This document shows positions 1-5,539 of a stretch of 5,539 nt of DNA, in pieces. A model generated the notes under the pieces. That model saw only the letters and a program-made list of their open reading frames with translations. It ran no database searches and was not told the origin of the DNA. This DNA comes from JAAYVZ01 sp035403265 (GTDB taxonomy: Bacteria > Acidobacteriota > Thermoanaerobaculia > Thermoanaerobaculales > Thermoanaerobaculaceae). The stretch is from assembly GCA_035403265.1 (NCBI GenBank), contig DAONEV010000294.1:1-5539 (forward strand), in the 5' to 3' direction. Both the position numbers and the translations under genes were made by a program. The first letter of the stretch is position 1. Every line of letters begins with the position of its first letter.

Positions 1-1
1 T

Positions 2-361
2 ACACTCAACGGCTTTTTGGATCAAGGCTGCTCCATCAAAGGGGACATCGTGTTCTCGGACCTGCTGCGGGTCCACGGGCAGGCCACCGGGACGGTGCGC
101 AGTGACGGTGAGCTCCTGGTTGGGGAGGGCGGCGTCGTGGAAGGCGAGATCATGGTGGCACGTCTGGTCGTGGCAGGAACGGTGCGCGGCTCCGTGAAGG
201 CTCGCGAGCGGCTCGTGGTGCACCGTTCGGGACGGGTCACGGCCGACATCTCGACACCCATTCTTGTCGTGGACGAGGGTGGAGTGGTCGAGGGAACGGT
301 GAAGATGACGGCGCCAGGCCAGCCCCCGACCACCGAGCCCAAACCAGACGCCAGAGCTTGA
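2..361 (+). CDS. Bactofilin-family cytoskeletal protein, 5' end outside window
   Basis: Bactofilins are small proteins that polymerise without nucleotide into filaments, often at the inner membrane, and scaffold cell-shape or envelope functions. The 119 visible residues show the family pattern: short beta-strand repeats with Gly/Val/Ile spacing (GDIVFSDLLRVHGQATGTV, DGELLVGEGGVVEGEI, VVAGTVRGSVKARERLVVH, GRVTADI, LVVDEGGVVEGTV), expected to fold as a right-handed beta-helix. A Pro-rich, probably disordered tail follows (APGQPPTTEPKPDARA). A TTG at position 17 could be read as a start. However, the frame is open to the left edge, and the preceding residues TLNGF fit the conserved 'xFLgxGxxxxG' opening of bactofilins, so the true start probably lies just beyond the window. 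The core is complete apart from a few N-terminal residues. The next gene, a Fur regulator, follows in the same direction after 65 bp but seems to have its own promoter. The family call is secure; the specific role is unknown. Confidence 0.88.
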   Translation, partial: TLNGFLDQGCSIKGDIVFSDLLRVHGQATGTVRSDGELLVGEGGVVEGEIMVARLVVAGTVRGSVKARERLVVHRSGRVTADISTPILVVDEGGVVEGTVKMTAPGQPPTTEPKPDARA

Positions 362-386
362 CAGCTCAGGCGTCGCAGCGTAGCTT
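358..386 (+). promoter_or_regulatory. Putative sigma70-type promoter of the Fur-family gene
   Basis: A perfect -35 hexamer, TTGACA, lies at 358-363. After exactly 17 bp comes TAGCTT at 381-386, which keeps the three most conserved -10 positions (first T, second A, last T). The predicted start is near 393, giving a leader of about 34 nt before the ATG at 427. The -35 box overlaps the bactofilin stop codon (TGA, 359-361). The -10 is weak, so this could be chance, but the spacing and location are right. I see no clear Fur box or other inverted repeat over it. Confidence 0.45.
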
Positions 387-426
387 TAGAGTCGAAGTCT
401 CAAGAACGTGGTAACTGGGGGGTGCC

Positions 427-861
427 ATGAAGCGCGCAGAAAAGATCTTCATCGACTACCTGCGGGAGAACGGCCTGAAGGTCACCAAGGAACGGCTCAT
501 GCTTCTGGATGAGCTGTTCAATACCGAAGAGCACCTGGATGCCGACTCACTGCTCTTCCGCCTGCGCAGCCAGAAGCGGCGGGTGTCCCGCGCCACCGTC
601 TACCGCACCCTGGACCTTCTGGTGCAGTGCGGGCTGGCGCGCAAGATGCGTCTTGGCAAAGAAAACTACGTCTACGAGAAGGTCGTGCCGGGCCGCAGCC
701 ACCACCACATGATCTGCACGGTGACCGGGAAAATCATGGAGTTCTGGGACTCCGAGGTGGACGACCGGCTGCGGCAGCTCTGCCAGGAAAAGGGCTTTCG
801 GCCCACCTACTTCTCGATCAGCGTCTACGGGCTCTCCCAGGACGCGGACGGGGAGCGCTAG
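427..861 (+). CDS. Fur-family metal-responsive transcriptional regulator
   Basis: Fur-family proteins are dimeric repressors that bind DNA when loaded with metal (Fe, Zn, Mn, Ni) or that sense peroxide. The 144 residues match the usual length. The winged-helix domain covers about 1-83, with the recognition helix in VSRATVYRTLDLLVQCGLARK (53-73). The dimerisation and metal domain follows. By alignment to known Fur proteins, the regulatory metal site is intact: H36, E84, H94 and E105. The second site is eroded: S91, H93, D112 and F129 stand where Pseudomonas aeruginosa Fur has H86, D88, E107 and H124. The structural CxxC is CTVT (97-100), as in P. aeruginosa Fur, which also lacks the second Cys, and there is no C-terminal Cys pair. 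The start is the ATG preceded by a G-rich tract (417-422), a weak Shine-Dalgarno sequence. It is convergent with tyrS. Whether it acts as Fur, Zur or PerR cannot be decided from sequence alone; the P. aeruginosa-like zinc-site pattern leans towards iron-responsive Fur. Confidence 0.93.
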   Translation: MKRAEKIFIDYLRENGLKVTKERLMLLDELFNTEEHLDADSLLFRLRSQKRRVSRATVYRTLDLLVQCGLARKMRLGKENYVYEKVVPGRSHHHMICTVTGKIMEFWDSEVDDRLRQLCQEKGFRPTYFSISVYGLSQDADGER

Positions 862-877
862 GAACCTGTCGGAGAAA

Positions 878-890
878 GCGGACCCTCCGC
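878..890 (-). terminator. Possible weak intrinsic terminator after tyrS
   Basis: The 77-bp gap between the convergent fur and tyrS genes (862-938) contains a perfect 5-bp GC-rich hairpin with a 3-nt loop (GCGGA-GGG-TCCGC on the minus strand). It is followed on that strand by TTTCT and lies about 49 nt past the tyrS stop. The stem is short and the U-tract poor, so it would be a weak terminator at best. I see nothing else in this gap. Confidence 0.3.
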
Positions 891-938
891 CAACCGTCCA
901 CTCCACACACGTTGAGGAAGACCACCGGGGTCCACGGG

Positions 939-2180
939 CTAGGAGTTCGTTTCGAACCTGACTCGGACGAATCGCCGCTTGCCCACTTGGAGGAGGTACG
1001 CGCGTCCCGGGGTCGTGATGACGACGGCCTGAGGGTCCCGCACAACCTCGCCCTCGAGCCTCACACCCCCTTGCTCCACGAGCCGTCGAGCCTCGGCGTT
1101 GCTGCTCGCCATCTTGGAAAGGGCCAGCAGCCTGGTCAGGACGATGGTGGGCTCTGTGCTCACGAGCCGTAGGTCGGGGACCTCGTCGGGGACCTCGCGG
1201 CGCTGATGGACCGAGCGGAAGTGGGCCTCCGCAGCTTTGGCCGCCGAGGCGTCGTGAAAGTCCGCCGTGATGGTTCGCGCGAGCTCGAACTTGACGTCCA
1301 TCGGGTGGCGTTCACCGCCGGCCACAGCGCGCTGCAGGGCCGCCACGCCTGCCGGGTCAAGGTCGGTGAGCAGCGTCCAGTACTTCCACATGAGCTGGTC
1401 CGAGATCGACATGAGCTTGCCGAACATCTCCTCGGGTGGGTCCTCGACCCCGACGTAGTTGCCGAGGGACTTGGACATCTTCTCGACCCCGTCGAGGCCT
1501 TCGAGCAGGGGCAGGGTCATGACGATCTGGGCCGGCAGGCCCAGCTTGCCCATGAGGTCGCGGCCGACCAGGAGGTTGAAGAGCTGATCGGTGCCTCCGA
1601 GCTCGACATCAGCTCGCAGGAACACCGAGTCGTAGGCCTGGGAAACCGGGTAGAGCAGCTCGTGCAGGGAGATCGGATCACCGGCCGCGAGGCGCTTCGA
1701 GAAGTCGTCGCGTTCGAGAATCTGCGCCAGGGTCACCCTCGCGGTGAGTCGGATCCACTCCTCGCTCGAGAGCGGGCCAAGCCATCGTGAGTTGAAGTCG
1801 ATGACCGTGCGTTCGGGGTCCAGAAGCTTGAAGATCTGCCGCTTGTAGGTGTCGGCGTTGGCCAGCACCTGCTCCCGCGAGAGCTGTGGCCGGGTGACCT
1901 TCTTGCCCGTCGGATCGCCGATCATCCCCGTGAAGTCGCCGATCAGGAACACCACGCGGTGGCCAAGCTGCTGGAAATGCCGCATCTTGCGGATGACGAC
2001 CGTGTGCCCAAGATGGAGGTCCGGAGCCGAGGGGTCGAAGCCCACCTTGACGGTCAGACTTCGCCCTTCCCGAGCGGCCACCTGCAGCCGCTCGCGCAGG
2101 TCGTCGACGCGGATGACGTCCACCGCGCCCTTCAGCAAAAGCTCAAGCTGACTGCTCACGTTGGCTGGGGCCGTCGCCAT
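939..2180 (-). CDS. tyrS: Tyrosyl-tRNA synthetase (KMSKS-type)
   Basis: This cytoplasmic class I aminoacyl-tRNA synthetase joins tyrosine to tRNA-Tyr using ATP. All hallmarks are visible in 413 residues, the normal length. They are the HIGH signature as HLGH (56-59) in a typical VGFDPSAPDLHLGH context; the tyrosine-pocket motifs YPVSQAYD (177-184) and VELGGTDQLFN (192-202); the KMSKS loop (234-238); an alpha-helical anticodon-binding region (about 245-325); and a C-terminal S4 RNA-binding domain (about 347-395). KMSKS instead of KFGKT, together with the HLGH context, places it in the TyrRS branch often called TyrZ or type 2. The ATG start has a good GGGAGG Shine-Dalgarno 4 nt upstream. It sits 16 bp downstream of the M16-like gene on the same strand, so the two are probably cotranscribed; no separate promoter or T-box leader fits in the gap. 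A perfect 12-bp tandem repeat encodes EVPDEVPD in the linker before the S4 domain. Confidence 0.98.
   Translation of the reverse strand: MATAPANVSSQLELLLKGAVDVIRVDDLRERLQVAAREGRSLTVKVGFDPSAPDLHLGHTVVIRKMRHFQQLGHRVVFLIGDFTGMIGDPTGKKVTRPQLSREQVLANADTYKRQIFKLLDPERTVIDFNSRWLGPLSSEEWIRLTARVTLAQILERDDFSKRLAAGDPISLHELLYPVSQAYDSVFLRADVELGGTDQLFNLLVGRDLMGKLGLPAQIVMTLPLLEGLDGVEKMSKSLGNYVGVEDPPEEMFGKLMSISDQLMWKYWTLLTDLDPAGVAALQRAVAGGERHPMDVKFELARTITADFHDASAAKAAEAHFRSVHQRREVPDEVPDLRLVSTEPTIVLTRLLALSKMASSNAEARRLVEQGGVRLEGEVVRDPQAVVITTPGRAYLLQVGKRRFVRVRFETNS
1174..1197. repeat. Perfect 12-bp tandem duplication inside tyrS
   Basis: TCGGGGACCTCG occurs twice back to back (1174-1185 and 1186-1197), encoding EVPD-EVPD (residues 329-336) in the linker between the anticodon-binding region and the S4 domain. 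It is in frame and probably harmless. Related synthetases often have a similar acidic-Pro stretch here, so part of the repeat may be inherited protein sequence rather than a recent slippage event. Confidence 0.6.
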
Positions 2181-2184
2181 GCTG

Positions 2185-2190
2185 CCTCCC
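2185..2190 (-). promoter_or_regulatory. Ribosome binding site of tyrS
   Basis: GGGAGG on the minus strand lies 4 nt before the tyrS ATG, within the 16-bp gap after the M16-like stop codon. It confirms the chosen tyrS start. It contrasts with the two divergent genes at about 4107 and 4126, which have no such sequence. Confidence 0.75.
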
Positions 2191-2196
2191 GCGCGC

Positions 2197-4107
2197 TCAA
2201 GGTGTGACCGGCGCGCCAGGGGGGGATCTTCTCACACTGCCGACCGGAGCCACGACTGGCGCGGGCCCCCGGGCGAAACGCCGAAGCTCGGTCCACGGCG
2301 GCAGCCCGCCAAGCACCCGGGTGATATCGCCGGCCGTGACCGCACGCAGCGTCACCTCGCTCAGATCCGCGGGAAGGAACGGTCTGGCGGCCAGTCGGGC
2401 CGTCTGGACCGCGAGGTCTCCCAGTAACCCGTTCAACGTCCGCCCGGTGGCAACCAGCAGCTCGGGGGCCTCAACCGATCGGAGCAGGCGTTTCCAGATC
2501 ACCGCGCCGCGGGCGTCAAGGGCCGGGACTGTCTTCTCGCCGCCGGCCACCAGTGCCACCACCAGGCGGCCGGTCGGAGCCAGCGGGTGCAGCTCGACAC
2601 CGAACTCGGCGGCACGCATCTGGAGGATCGTCACGGCCAGGGCCCCGGTGGCCGAGGGCTCGATGTCGGCGAGAGCGAGGATCGTGGCCGCCTCGGGTCC
2701 AGGCGTCCACACGAGCCGTCGCTCGCCGCCGGCTGCTCCGACCCGCACGGAGCCTGGCGGCAGCTCGCCCAGAAACTTGCGTGCCGCCTCGGCGCCCTCC
2801 TCGGCGTCGATGGGAAGGCGCGCAGCGAGGGAAACTGCTTCAGCGGTGGGAGACGCGGCCAGACCCACGGCATGCATCGCTTCGCCCCAAATGCCCTCCA
2901 CGGCCGGCGGCTGGGGACCCCGCACGGAGTCGGTCACGAGCTCCATCGCCTCGCTCGCTTCACCGGCCCGCACGGCCAGCGCCAGCGCCGGCACCCCCAG
3001 CACGTCGAGGCGACGGGTGGACCATCCGCGCTCGGCCGCGGCGCCGGCGGCGCCGTCCAGAACCGCGGCTCCCGCGTGGGGGTCGAGGCCGCCCAGGGCA
3101 AGGCCGACGATCGCCAGCTCGCCTGGGAGCCACCCCACGGAGAGTAGAGCCCCATTCTCCAGCGACTCACTCGGTTGTGGGCGTGGACGCCGCTCGGTCT
3201 CCACGACGGTCGCCCGTCCGGCATGGCCGGCCAGCACCTCACGTGCGAATGCGGCTAGGGCCGGGCCGTCTGCGGGGGGATCCGAGAGGACCGTGGCGGC
3301 CAGCCCTCCGAGGGACACCCACTCCACGACCTCGCGGGCGACGGCGGCAGTGTCGATGGCCTGTCTGCCCGCCCGGCCGGAGCCGGCGGCGCGGACAGCC
3401 TCCAACTCCTCGGGCGACGGCGTGCGTAGCGAGAGCGCCGCCAGCTCGGCCCGAAGCCGATACAGAGCCTCGCGAGCCGGCAGCTCGCCCGCCGGGACGC
3501 GCAGAAGCAAGCGCGCGCAGCCACCGGAGAGGTCGAGCTCGCCGCGCGCTCCCGCCAGGACCGGGCGAAGGTCCTGCTCGATCCACCGCACCAGGGAAGG
3601 GACCAGGGCCAGCCTTGGATCCGTCGGGCCCGGCAAACCGAGCTCCAGCTCGACCCGCTCAGGCGAGCCCGCCAGGGTTTCCAGGGTACCGTCGACGGCC
3701 GGGCAGCGCAGGCGGGGGAGCGGGCGCCACGGCACATCTTCGGCCGCCTCAAGCAGACCCTCGAGGTCGCGCGCCGGCAGTGGGCCGGCCGCGACGAGCG
3801 CCGTGGCTCCGCTGCTCCGCAGCGCGCCGAGCAGCTCGCTGACGACAGGGCCCAGCCGCAGCTCGCTCGGGCTCACCGAGACGATCTGCGCGAGGCGCCG
3901 CGGCGTGACCTGTACCGCCTCTCCCGCCAGGCGGTCGGGTGGCCGCGCCTCCGCCGGGAGGACCACCGCAAGGTGCTCGAGGTCACCGCCCGGCATCTGC
4001 ACGACGACGAGCGGCAAGCCTCCCGAAGTTCGCCATTCCGAGACCGCCTGCGCCCCTGCAGTTGCCGGCGCCGCCAGAGCTACCGTGAGAACCACCCATC
4101 GCCACAT
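2197..4107 (-). CDS. Exported M16 peptidase-like protein, probably non-catalytic
   Basis: The 636 residues begin with a convincing signal peptide (MWRWVVLTVALAAPATAGAQA, likely cleaved after residue 21), so the product should act outside the cytoplasm. The rest resembles the M16 (pitrilysin/mitochondrial processing peptidase) family. WRTSGGLPLVVVQMPGGDLEHLAVVLP (25-51) matches the family's opening strands. ATALVAAGPLPARDLEGLLEAAEDVPWRPLP (101-131) matches the end of the N-terminal domain. Residues 145-268 match an M16 C-terminal domain, including ARLLLRVPAGE and the TPSPEELEAVRA helix. A second, more divergent N/C pair seems to cover about 315-600. The zinc motif HxxEH is absent, and the region that should hold it is only about 50 residues long, so peptidase activity is unlikely. 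Non-catalytic M16 subunits are known to pair with active partners; none is present here. The ATG at 4107 has no Shine-Dalgarno and may begin a leaderless mRNA. The gene is probably cotranscribed with tyrS. The family call is by pattern only. Confidence 0.72.
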   Translation of the reverse strand: MWRWVVLTVALAAPATAGAQAVSEWRTSGGLPLVVVQMPGGDLEHLAVVLPAEARPPDRLAGEAVQVTPRRLAQIVSVSPSELRLGPVVSELLGALRSSGATALVAAGPLPARDLEGLLEAAEDVPWRPLPRLRCPAVDGTLETLAGSPERVELELGLPGPTDPRLALVPSLVRWIEQDLRPVLAGARGELDLSGGCARLLLRVPAGELPAREALYRLRAELAALSLRTPSPEELEAVRAAGSGRAGRQAIDTAAVAREVVEWVSLGGLAATVLSDPPADGPALAAFAREVLAGHAGRATVVETERRPRPQPSESLENGALLSVGWLPGELAIVGLALGGLDPHAGAAVLDGAAGAAAERGWSTRRLDVLGVPALALAVRAGEASEAMELVTDSVRGPQPPAVEGIWGEAMHAVGLAASPTAEAVSLAARLPIDAEEGAEAARKFLGELPPGSVRVGAAGGERRLVWTPGPEAATILALADIEPSATGALAVTILQMRAAEFGVELHPLAPTGRLVVALVAGGEKTVPALDARGAVIWKRLLRSVEAPELLVATGRTLNGLLGDLAVQTARLAARPFLPADLSEVTLRAVTAGDITRVLGGLPPWTELRRFARGPAPVVAPVGSVRRSPPGAPVTP

Positions 4108-4112
4108 GGAGC

Positions 4113-4119
4113 TATCATA
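4113..4119. promoter_or_regulatory. Shared bidirectional -10 element between divergent genes
   Basis: The 7-bp sequence TATCATA reads TATCAT on the plus strand (4113-4118) and TATGAT on the minus strand (4119-4114). Each is a 5/6 match to the TATAAT -10 consensus. Seven to eight bases downstream in each direction lies the A of an ATG: 4126 on plus, 4107 on minus. Transcription would therefore start at or very near the start codons, giving leaderless mRNAs, and neither gene has a Shine-Dalgarno in the 18-bp spacer. I see no good -35 hexamer or extended -10 for either direction, which is the main weakness. Confidence 0.5.
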
Positions 4120-4125
4120 CCGATA

Positions 4126-5058
4126 ATGCCATCAGGTCCCCTTTCCGGTCGGGTCGTGTTGCTCTCCATGGCTGTTGCGGCCGTGGCGTGGCCGTTCGCG
4201 TGGCTGCTGCTGGCAGCAGTCCAGGGGATGGGGGTGTTGCTGGCGGGGGGCCGCTTCATTGGCATCAGCCTCCCGCTGGGACAGGTCCCCTGGGCGCTGG
4301 TCAACCAACCAGACGTGGCCTTCGCCTCATCCCGGGCCGCGCTCTGGGGCTACTGGCTGGCGCCTGCCCTGCTTGCCGCGGGGCTGGCCATGGCGCTGCC
4401 GGTGCTCGTACCGACCGGCAGGAAATGGGGCGGCGAGCTGCTGGTCAACCACCTCGCCCTGGCGCTGGCCGTCCTGGGGCTTGGCTGGGCGCCTCCACTC
4501 GGGCTGGCAGATGGGCCGGTGCGTGGGTTGGAACGGTTCTTCGGTGTACCGCCGATGCCTTTCCTGGGGGCGTGCGCGCTGGCCGGGGCGGTGGCCGCGC
4601 CCCTGGCCATCCTGCGCCTCTCGGGAAGCCTCTGGCACCTGCCGACCAGCCTCAGCCGGGCCCGGCGTCTGGCGGTCGTCGCCGTGCATGCGCTGGGGCC
4701 GGCCTCGATCTGGGTCCTGCTCTCACTCCTCCTCGGCTGGAGGCCCGGACCGCTGCCCCTGATCACGACCGGCGTGGTGCTGGCGGCGGCCGCGGTGGCC
4801 GCCTGGCTGTGGCTGCCCCGTGCCGCTCTCACACGGCGGGAGGCTCCGTCGACTGGCCGCCTGGCGGTGGCCTGGCTCTTTGGTCTGCTGGTCCTGGCGC
4901 TCGTGCTCTGGGCCGGCGCTCCCACAGGCGGTGTCCGGCGTGCGCTTCTCTGGTCCAAACCAAGTGCGACGAATAACATACGGACGGACTGGAAGGTCGT
5001 TCCCCTGCGCGGCGGCCTCGTGCGTCCCGGCCAGCAGGAGCGCGGCTATGTGCCGTAG
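4126..5058 (+). CDS. Polytopic membrane protein of unknown function
   Basis: I do not recognise this 310-residue protein. It is strongly hydrophobic, with about seven likely membrane segments near residues 9-40 (long, possibly two helices), 74-95, 105-122, 144-163, 183-203, 208-230 and 245-264. Short basic loops (GRK, RLSGSLW, SRARR, RAALTRRE) separate them, and a polar, basic C-terminal tail (about 265-310) follows. No catalytic or transporter motif stands out. The reading frame is open further upstream to 3973, but that part lies inside the opposite gene, has no hydrophobic or start features, and is Arg/Ser-rich. The ATG at 4126, directly before the first hydrophobic segment, is therefore the better start. 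There is no Shine-Dalgarno, and the -10-like element upstream predicts a leaderless message. It is divergent from the M16-like gene, with which it may be co-expressed, and convergent with the sugar transferase 21 bp beyond its stop. A link to envelope biology is an inference from the neighbours only. Confidence 0.82.
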   Translation: MPSGPLSGRVVLLSMAVAAVAWPFAWLLLAAVQGMGVLLAGGRFIGISLPLGQVPWALVNQPDVAFASSRAALWGYWLAPALLAAGLAMALPVLVPTGRKWGGELLVNHLALALAVLGLGWAPPLGLADGPVRGLERFFGVPPMPFLGACALAGAVAAPLAILRLSGSLWHLPTSLSRARRLAVVAVHALGPASIWVLLSLLLGWRPGPLPLITTGVVLAAAAVAAWLWLPRAALTRREAPSTGRLAVAWLFGLLVLALVLWAGAPTGGVRRALLWSKPSATNNIRTDWKVVPLRGGLVRPGQQERGYVP

Positions 5059-5079
5059 TCAGGCGCGAGCGGCCGAGGG

Positions 5080-5539
5080 TCAGTAGGCGCCGCGTCCGCC
5101 CAGCACCGCCGCGCCGGTTCGCCCCAGCAGGTAGAGATCCATCCACAGCGACCAGTTGCGGATGTAGTAGGTGTCGAAGCGCTGCTGCTCCTCCAGGCCG
5201 CCCTCGGCCCGCACGACCACTTGCCAGAGCCCGGTGATCCCAGGCCGCACCTGGCCGCGCAAAGCCCGGAAAGCCGGCGGGAACGAGGCCAGGTGATAGT
5301 CCGGAAAAGGCCGCGGGCCCACCAGGCTCATGTCGCCGATGAGGACGCTCCAGAGCTGCGGAAGCTCGTCGATCGAGAAGCGGCGCAGCAGGCGACCGAC
5401 CCACCCGCTCACCCGGGGATCGTGCGTGAGCTTGAAGGAGCGCTCCCACTCGGCCCGGGCCCTGGGGTCGGTCGCCAGGTGCTCCTCGAGCAACTGCTGG
5501 GCGTTCGGGGCCATCGTGCGGAGCTTCCAGATGGTGATG
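5080..5539 (-). CDS. Polyprenyl-phosphate sugar-1-phosphate transferase, C-terminal part
   Basis: Bacterial sugar transferases of this family (WbaP/PglC/ExoY type) move a sugar phosphate from a nucleotide sugar to undecaprenyl phosphate, the first step of many exopolysaccharide, capsule or O-antigen pathways, at the inner membrane. A Met codon at 5514-5512 is not the start: the frame stays open to the window edge and reads ITIWKLRTM, the family's 'KxRTM' motif, so the gene continues beyond the window. Counting from that Met, the motifs are DPRVSGWVGRLLRR (32-45), DELPQLW (49-55, with the Asp-Glu dyad catalytic in PglC), GDMSLVGPRP (60-69), RPGITGLWQV (90-99), YYIRNWSLWMDL (116-127) and the typical GAY end. 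After WQV the usual SGR-type stretch is replaced by VVRAEGG. Full-length relatives are often 450-500 residues with N-terminal membrane helices, which would lie to the right. It probably ends a polysaccharide operon entering from that side. Confidence 0.93.
   Translation of the reverse strand, partial: ITIWKLRTMAPNAQQLLEEHLATDPRARAEWERSFKLTHDPRVSGWVGRLLRRFSIDELPQLWSVLIGDMSLVGPRPFPDYHLASFPPAFRALRGQVRPGITGLWQVVVRAEGGLEEQQRFDTYYIRNWSLWMDLYLLGRTGAAVLGGRGAY

Noticed and set aside
919..936. GACC...GGTC short inverted repeat just past the tyrS stop
   Set aside because: Only a 4-bp stem with no U-tract. Such repeats are expected by chance in sequence this GC-rich.
945..960. GTTCGAAAC-like sequence resembling a tRNA T-loop on the minus strand
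   Set aside because: It lies in the last codons of tyrS, and no acceptor, D or anticodon arms can be built around it.
2553..3842. 429-codon plus-strand open frame, also opposite the M16-like gene
   Set aside because: Extremely Arg/Pro-rich low-complexity product. Two overlapping long antisense frames here reflect base composition, not genes.
3973..4125. N-terminal extension of the membrane-protein frame into the opposite gene
   Set aside because: It adds about 51 Arg/Ser/His-rich residues with no hydrophobic segment and overlaps the M16-like signal peptide region. The ATG at 4126 precedes the first membrane helix.
2204..4126. 640-codon open frame on the plus strand opposite the M16-like gene, slightly longer than the gene chosen
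   Set aside because: Its product is almost all Arg, Ser, Ala, Pro, Thr and Gly with no hydrophobic core or family motif, the usual antisense shadow of a high-GC gene. The minus-strand frame has a signal peptide and M16-like domains.
5062..5091. GGCGC...GCGCC inverted repeat between the membrane protein and sugar transferase ends
   Set aside because: 5-bp stem with a loop of about 20 nt, partly inside the sugar transferase gene, with no U-tract on either side. Not a convincing bidirectional terminator.
5080..5514. Taking the Met codon at 5514 as the start of a short 144-residue sugar transferase
   Set aside because: The frame continues to the window edge and encodes the conserved KxRTM motif across that Met, so it is internal to a larger gene.

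Overview
The window is a gene-dense, high-GC stretch of bacterial chromosome. Coding strands show strong G/C preference at third codon positions, and long meaningless ORFs lie opposite the real genes. A bactofilin, a Fur-family regulator, a protein with a signal peptide that resembles the periplasmic M16 family, and a polyprenyl-phosphate sugar-1-phosphate transferase together suggest a free-living, probably Gram-negative bacterium. Nothing here fixes the phylum. There are no tRNA or rRNA genes, insertion sequences, CRISPR arrays or other signs of mobile DNA, and no gap longer than about 80 bases without a gene.

Layout from left to right: (1) the 3' part of a bactofilin gene (+), entering from beyond the left edge; (2) a Fur-family metalloregulator (+), apparently with its own promoter whose -35 box overlaps the bactofilin stop codon; (3) on the minus strand and convergent with fur, tyrS (tyrosyl-tRNA synthetase, KMSKS type); (4) immediately upstream of tyrS and probably in the same operon, a 636-residue exported protein that looks like a degenerate M16 (pitrilysin/insulinase-like) peptidase lacking the HxxEH zinc site; (5) divergent from it, across only 18 bp, a polytopic membrane protein of unknown function (+); (6) convergent with that, the C-terminal part of a bacterial sugar transferase (minus), which runs off the right edge and probably marks the end of an exopolysaccharide or capsule locus.

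The most notable signal is the 18-bp divergent spacer at 4108-4125. It holds a nearly symmetric -10-like element that reads well on both strands. It is placed so that transcription in either direction would begin at or within a base or two of the start codon, and neither gene has a Shine-Dalgarno sequence. This predicts a shared bidirectional promoter producing two leaderless mRNAs, one carrying the M16-like gene and tyrS, the other the membrane protein. The second notable item is the M16-like protein itself, whose first N-terminal domain appears collapsed. Otherwise the window is ordinary housekeeping and envelope gene content. I did not find a convincing new multi-gene system.
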